Positions 59,769 to 64,000 of a DNA stretch of 64,000 nt are shown here, piece after piece. This DNA comes from Paraburkholderia tagetis (GTDB lineage: Bacteria; Pseudomonadota; Gammaproteobacteria; Burkholderiales; Burkholderiaceae): positions 79,219 to 143,218 of the forward strand of contig NZ_JAKLJA010000016.1 in NCBI RefSeq assembly GCF_022213065.1. The letters are read 5' to 3'. Position 1 is the stretch's first letter. The number at the start of each line of letters is the position of its first letter. The notes below the pieces were generated by a model, which had not been told where the DNA came from, did not search any database, and saw only the letters and a program-made list of their open reading frames with translations. Both the position numbers and the translations under genes were made by a program.

Positions 59769-62072
59769 ATGGTACGCACGCATATTCCCGGTTTTCCCCG
59801 CATCGGCGCACAGCGCGAACTCAAGTTCGCGCAAGAGGCGTTCTGGCGCGGCGAGCTAGACGAAGCCAATCTGCGTGAAGTGGGCGCGCAATTACGCACG
59901 CGCCACTGGCGCACGCAGCGCGCGGCGGGGCTCGATTTCGTGTGCGCGGGCGACTTCGCGTGGTACGACCCGATGTTGAGCACGAGCGCTTTGCTCGGCG
60001 CCTTGCCGGAGCGCTTCGGCTTCGACGCGCGCACGCTCTCGCTCGTGCAGTACTACGCGCTCGCACGCGGCAACGCCGCGCAGCCGGCCATGGAGATGAC
60101 GAAGTGGTTCGACACGAACTACCACTATCTCGTGCCCGAGATCGGACCGCAGACGCGCTTTGAGGGCGGCGTCGAATGGCTCCTCGAAGAAGTCGACGAA
60201 GCGCACGCGCTGGGCCACGAAGTCAAGCCGGTGCTGATCGGCCCGCTCACGTGGCTGTGGCTCGCGAAGAGCCGCGTGGCGGGCTTCGACCGGCTCGCCT
60301 TGCTGCCCGGTCTCGTCGCGCGCTATGCGCGCGTGCTCGAAGCCTTGAAGGCGCGCGGCGTGGAATGGGTGCAGCTAGACGAGCCCGCGCTCTGCTGCGA
60401 TCTCGACGCTGCATGGCACGAGGCATTGACCACGGCCTACGATCAGCTTGGCCACAGCGGCGTGAAGCTGCTGCTCGGCACGTACTTCGGCTCGGCGGCG
60501 CAGCATGCGCCGCGCGTGGCGAAGCTGCCGGTGCAAGGTGTGCATATCGATCTCGTGCGCGCGCCGGAGCAACTCGACGTTTGGCGCGCGGCCTTGCGCG
60601 ACGATCAGGTGCTCTCCGCAGGCGTGATCGACGGCCGCAACGTGTGGCGCGCCGATCTTGCGGCCATTGCCGACACGCTGCGCGAGACGCATGCCCAGTT
60701 CGGCGAACGCCTCTGGATCGCGCCTTCATGTTCGCTCGCGCACGTGCCGGTGTCGCTCGAAGGCGAGCGCAGGCTCGACGCGCAGGTCAAGTCGTGGCTC
60801 GCGTTCGCCACGGAAAAGCTTACGGAAGTGCGCACGCTCGCGCTCGCGCTGGCGGATCGTGTCGCCGCGCAGCCGCAGCTCGAAGCGGCTAGCGCGGCGC
60901 TTGCGGCCCGCGCGCGCTCGTCGGCGGTGATTAATGCGCTGGTGCAAAAGCGCACGGCGGCCGTGGACGCAGCGATGGCGCGGCGCGCGAATGCGTTCGA
61001 CGTGCGCGAGCACGCCCAGCGCGACGCGCTGCGCCTGCCGCTCATGCCCACCACGACGATCGGCTCGTTCCCGCAAACCCAGGCGATCCGCGAAGCGCGC
61101 GCCGCTCACCGGCGCGGCGAATTGAGCGCGCTCGACTACCTCGAGCGCATGCGCGAGGAAACGGCGCGCGCGGTGCGCTGCCAGGAAGCGCTGGGTCTCG
61201 ACGTGCTCGTGCACGGCGAAGCCGAGCGCAACGACATGGTCGAATACTTCGCGGAGCTGCTCTGGGGCTTCGCGGTCACGGAGAACGGCTGGGTGCAGAG
61301 CTACGGCTCGCGCTGCGTGAAGCCGCCGCTCATTTACGGCGATGTGTACCGCGCCGAGCCGATGACCGTCGATGCGATCCGCCATGCGCAGTCGCTCACG
61401 ACGCGCCCGATGAAGGGCATGCTGACCGGTCCGGTCACGCTGCTGCAATGGTCGTTCGTGCGCGACGACCAGCCGCGCGCGGTGACGGCGTTGCAACTCG
61501 CGCTCGCCGTGCGCGACGAAGTCTGCGATCTGGAGAAGGCCGGCATCGGCATCGTGCAGATCGACGAGCCGGCGTTCCGCGAGGGCCTGCCGCTGCGCCG
61601 CGCCGAACATGAAGCGTATTTCGACTGGGCCGTGCGCGCGTTTCGCGTGGCTTCGTCGGGCGTCGCGGACGCCACGCAGATCCATACGCACATGTGCTAT
61701 TCGGAGTTCAACGATATCCTGCCCGCCATCGCAGCGCTCGATGCGGACGTCATCACTATCGAGACCTCGCGCTCGGCGATGGAGTTGCTCGACGCGTTCG
61801 GCGAGTTCGCGTACCCGAACGCAATCGGGCCAGGCGTCTACGACATTCATTCGCCGCGTGTGCCGGGCGTCGACGAGATGGTGCGTCTCATCGAGCGTGC
61901 CTGCGAGACGATTCCCGCCGCGCGCCTCTGGGTGAATCCCGATTGCGGCCTGAAGACGCGCGCGTGGCCGGAGACCGAAGCCGCGCTGCGCAACATGGTG
62001 AGCGCGGCGCGCGTGCTGCGCGAACGCATGGCCGCGAGCGCGCGCGAAGCGGGCGCGACTGTTGCGGCCTGA
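59769..62072 (+). CDS. metE: Cobalamin-independent methionine synthase
   Basis: A 767-residue enzyme that transfers the methyl group of methyltetrahydropteroyl-glutamate to homocysteine. The zinc ligands fall at the same numbers as in E. coli: H641, C643 (HTHMCYSEF), E665 (TIETSR) and C726 (NPDCGLKTR). The start MVRTHIPGFPRIG at 59769 is the family start, and the in-frame extension upstream lies in the promoter region. It is normally next to metR and divergent from it; here a type VI cassette lies between. It is followed by a hairpin with T-rich tail at 62125. Confidence 0.95.
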   Translation: MVRTHIPGFPRIGAQRELKFAQEAFWRGELDEANLREVGAQLRTRHWRTQRAAGLDFVCAGDFAWYDPMLSTSALLGALPERFGFDARTLSLVQYYALARGNAAQPAMEMTKWFDTNYHYLVPEIGPQTRFEGGVEWLLEEVDEAHALGHEVKPVLIGPLTWLWLAKSRVAGFDRLALLPGLVARYARVLEALKARGVEWVQLDEPALCCDLDAAWHEALTTAYDQLGHSGVKLLLGTYFGSAAQHAPRVAKLPVQGVHIDLVRAPEQLDVWRAALRDDQVLSAGVIDGRNVWRADLAAIADTLRETHAQFGERLWIAPSCSLAHVPVSLEGERRLDAQVKSWLAFATEKLTEVRTLALALADRVAAQPQLEAASAALAARARSSAVINALVQKRTAAVDAAMARRANAFDVREHAQRDALRLPLMPTTTIGSFPQTQAIREARAAHRRGELSALDYLERMREETARAVRCQEALGLDVLVHGEAERNDMVEYFAELLWGFAVTENGWVQSYGSRCVKPPLIYGDVYRAEPMTVDAIRHAQSLTTRPMKGMLTGPVTLLQWSFVRDDQPRAVTALQLALAVRDEVCDLEKAGIGIVQIDEPAFREGLPLRRAEHEAYFDWAVRAFRVASSGVADATQIHTHMCYSEFNDILPAIAALDADVITIETSRSAMELLDAFGEFAYPNAIGPGVYDIHSPRVPGVDEMVRLIERACETIPAARLWVNPDCGLKTRAWPETEAALRNMVSAARVLRERMAASAREAGATVAA

Positions 62073-62098
62073 GGTTGCGCACCGGTTGTGCCTCGATT

Positions 62099-62147
62099 GT
62101 GCCTCGGTGCCTCGGTGCCTCGGTGCCTCGGGAAAACGAGGCAATTT
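62099..62147 (+). terminator. 8-bp repeats leading into the metE terminator
   Basis: Four tandem copies of GTGCCTCG (62099-62130). The last copy supplies the left arm of a hairpin (GCCTCG, loop GGAAAA, CGAGGC) followed by AATTTTCTT. The three extra copies could pair alternatively with the single right arm. Confidence 0.7.
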
Positions 62148-62221
62148 TCTTCAATACATGTTCGCGCGTGCCTCTTACGCTAGGCGGTGGATCATCGCCG
62201 TCTGGCGTATCGAGGAGAACC

Positions 62222-62809
62222 GTGAGCACCGCACTTTCCATGGCCGCTTTTGCGCTGGCCACGTCGATCACCCCGGGGCCCGTCAATATCGTTGCGCTGG
62301 GCGCGGGCGCGCGCTACGGACTGCGCGCGAGCCTGCGCCACGTGACCGGCGCGACGGTCGGCTTCGCGCTGTTGTTGCTGCTGATTGGCCTCGGCCTGCG
62401 CGAGTTGCTCGCGCAGTGGCCGTTCCTCACGCGCGCGATCGAATGGGCGGGCGTGGCGTTTCTGCTCTACGTCGCGTGCAAGCTCGCGACGGACGATGGG
62501 CATATCGATACGCCTCGCGCTGCGCGTGGCCCGTCGCTCATGACCGGCGCGGCGATGCAGTGGCTCAACCCCAAGGCGTGGCTGGCCTCCGTCGCGGGCA
62601 TGGGCGCGTATGCGGCCTCGGGCGAGAATGGGATCGTGTGGCAGTTCGCGGCGATCTACTTCGTGGTTTGCTATGCGTCGATTGCGTGCTGGGCGTGGGC
62701 GGGCGCGTCGCTGCGTCAGGCGCTGCGCGAACCGGCCCGCGTGCGCTTCGTGAACCGGACGATGGCGTTGTTGCTCGCCGCGAGCGCGCTGTGGCTATTG
62801 CTTGAATGA
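62222..62809 (+). CDS. LysE family amino-acid exporter
   Basis: A 195-residue inner-membrane protein with about six hydrophobic segments. The family start is AFALATSITPGPVNIVALGA, with the conserved Pro-Gly-Pro, and the later GAAMQWLNPKAWL motif is typical of RhtB/LysE exporters. The start is a GTG at 62222 with AGGAGAA just upstream. It converges on an AraC-type regulator gene, a frequent pairing for LysE exporters. The exported amino acid or derivative is unknown. Confidence 0.88.
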   Translation: MSTALSMAAFALATSITPGPVNIVALGAGARYGLRASLRHVTGATVGFALLLLLIGLGLRELLAQWPFLTRAIEWAGVAFLLYVACKLATDDGHIDTPRAARGPSLMTGAAMQWLNPKAWLASVAGMGAYAASGENGIVWQFAAIYFVVCYASIACWAWAGASLRQALREPARVRFVNRTMALLLAASALWLLLE

Positions 62810-62870
62810 ACTGTGCGCGAGCAGCGTATGCGCTCGATGTATTCGGCGTATTCAGCGCATTCGACGTGAT

Positions 62871-63713
62871 TCACCCGCACGCGCTCTGGCCGCGGTATTG
62901 CCCGGGCGTGGCTGCCACGAACTGGCGGAAGGCACGTTGAAGGTGGGCCTGATCCGCGAAACCGGCTTCGGCGGCGACATCGGCGATCGCATGGCCGCGG
63001 CGTAATTGCGCGCGGCAGAACTCGATGCGCCGGTTCACCACATACGCGTGCGGTGTCATGCCGTATTGCTCGCGAAACGCGCGTATCAAATACGAAGGCG
63101 ACAAGTCCGCCGCCGCGCAGATTTCTTCGAGCTTGAGCGTGCGTGTGTAATTGCCGTCGATGAATTCGGCGGCGCGCGCGAGGCGCTGGTTTGGCTCGCG
63201 CGGCGTGTTTTCCTGCGGTGCGGGGTTGAGCGCCCGCTGGAGCGCGGTGAAGTATTGCGTGACGGCGCTCTCCTTGCGCGGCACGTCCATGCGCGGATTC
63301 ACGAGCACGTCGTAAAGCGCATTCAGGCCCGCGAATAGCTCTGCATGCCACGTGAGCGTCTGCGTGAATGGAACGAATTCCGCCTGCGTGCCGAAACCCT
63401 GCGCGTGCTGAAGTTTCGCGAGCCAGCCGACGTCGAGATAGAACATGCGATAGGCCCATGCCTCGTCGGCGACGGGATTGCATGCGTGCACAACGTCCGG
63501 GTCGACGATGACGACCGCGCCCGCATGCACGTGCTCGAGCGTGTTGCCGTTCAGATAGGTGCTGCGCCCGCCCGTTACCGCGCCGATCGAGAATGTGCTG
63601 TGCGCGTGGCGGCCGTAGCGCAGCTTGCGGCCGTCGGCAATGGCGCGGACTTCGATGAATGGGAGCGCTGGGTCGCGCCAGAAAACAGGCGTGGAATCGG
63701 TCGGTTGCGGCAC
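62871..63713 (-). CDS. AraC family transcriptional regulator
   Basis: A 280-residue regulator. The N-terminal part is a cupin-like sensing domain (YGRHAHSTFSIGAVTGGRST, HVHAGAVVIVDPDVVHACNP). The C-terminal 100 residues hold two helix-turn-helices: LKLEEICAAADLSPSYLIRA and IADVAAEAGFADQAHLQRAF. It converges on the LysE exporter, which it may control. Its own promoter region carries the repeat copy at 63821-63898. Confidence 0.88.
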   Translation of the reverse strand: MPQPTDSTPVFWRDPALPFIEVRAIADGRKLRYGRHAHSTFSIGAVTGGRSTYLNGNTLEHVHAGAVVIVDPDVVHACNPVADEAWAYRMFYLDVGWLAKLQHAQGFGTQAEFVPFTQTLTWHAELFAGLNALYDVLVNPRMDVPRKESAVTQYFTALQRALNPAPQENTPREPNQRLARAAEFIDGNYTRTLKLEEICAAADLSPSYLIRAFREQYGMTPHAYVVNRRIEFCRAQLRRGHAIADVAAEAGFADQAHLQRAFRQFVAATPGQYRGQSACG

Positions 63714-63820
63714 AGTGGACCTCGGTGGCGATACGGCGCGAAGCGCATTCGTATATTAACGCAGTCGCGTTTGGGGCTTGGATTTTTGCGTTTTTTGCGT
63801 TTTCGCGTTTTCGCGGTTCG

Positions 63821-63898
63821 ATTCGCGTTTCCTTGTTTTCGTGTCGGTCTATTAGCGTTGCCCCTGTGCGGGGCGGCACCTACTTTTCTTTGCCGCGG
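63821..63898. repeat. Truncated copy of the palindromic repeat
   Basis: This matches the left arm of the 4314-4881 element, from TTCGCGTTTCCTTGTTTTC through GCCCCTGTGCGGGGC to CTTTTCTTTGCCGCGG. It then stops abruptly at the centre of the nested hairpin, where other sequence begins (63899). Confidence 0.8.
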
Positions 63899-64000
63899 TG
63901 TACAGACTGGAGACATGGTTGACACATGTACGGGGACATCGTTGACACATGATGTTCAGGTTTTTGCTGTCTTCAGGTCAAGTGTCGTGAGGCGGTGATG
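63899..64000. mobile_element. Probable end of an insertion sequence (partial)
   Basis: At the break in the repeat the sequence becomes TGTACAGACTGGAGACATGG and then repeats GACAT-GTTGACACATG twice (63913-63930 and 63936-63953). Such TG-starting ends with repeated GTTGACACAT blocks resemble ends of IS481-type elements, as I recall them. No transposase is inside the window, so this remains a tentative call. Confidence 0.45.

Overview
The window looks like chromosomal DNA of a Burkholderia sensu lato bacterium (Paraburkholderia, Caballeronia or a close relative). This rests on high GC, strong GC3 codon use, protein families typical of the group, and overlapping gene ends. No rRNA, tRNA, CRISPR array or replication genes were seen. 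The sequence is mostly metabolic: polyamine, homoprotocatechuate, ketone-body and hydantoin-like catabolism plus methionine synthesis. Small scars of rearrangement lie between the operons.

Layout. 1-5 kb: start of an exported protein, a small hypothetical gene, a three-gene redox unit (rubrerythrin, double 4Fe-4S protein, DUF3501), a GNAT acetyltransferase and a large palindromic repeat. 5-21 kb: a polyamine regulon. A minus-strand run reads puuD-puuA-spuC-potFGHI-outer-membrane protein-puuB, in nearly the order of Pseudomonas spuABCD-FGH. puuR and puuC are on the plus strand, and a MocR-type regulator faces puuB. Imported putrescine would be gamma-glutamylated, oxidised and hydrolysed to GABA, or transaminated by SpuC. 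21-27 kb: a MarR/DHA2 efflux pair around a perfect palindrome, a small lipoprotein, and acetoacetate decarboxylase, 3-hydroxybutyrate dehydrogenase and a patatin-like lipase. 27-33 kb: an IS5-family insertion sequence, then a GntR-controlled operon (MFS transporter, arylmalonate-decarboxylase-like enzyme, hydantoinase-like amidohydrolase, cysteine-less hydantoin-racemase homologue) with no assigned substrate.

33-47 kb: an MscS-type channel, an MHS transporter, a ketopantoate-reductase-like enzyme and class II aldolase pair with a MarR regulator, then the meta-cleavage part of homoprotocatechuate degradation (hpaG1-G2-E-D-F-H-I) divergent from hpaR. hpaBC is not in the window. 47-56 kb: thioredoxin-like protein, methyltransferase, a ycaQ remnant, a cyclic-nucleotide-binding/flavoprotein fusion in an operon with a DedA-rhodanese fusion, and a PAS chemoreceptor. 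56-64 kb: cobF translationally coupled to metR, then a lower-GC type VI secretion cassette (hcp, Tlde1-like effector, small membrane protein) wedged between metR and metE. It is bounded by a duplicated metE promoter, and a 79-bp chemoreceptor fragment lies at its right edge. LysE and AraC genes follow, then a repeat copy cut off by what looks like an IS end.

The observations most worth following are the hcp/tlde1 cassette with its metE fossil, the hydantoin-like operon with altered catalytic cysteines, and the dispersed palindromic repeat family.
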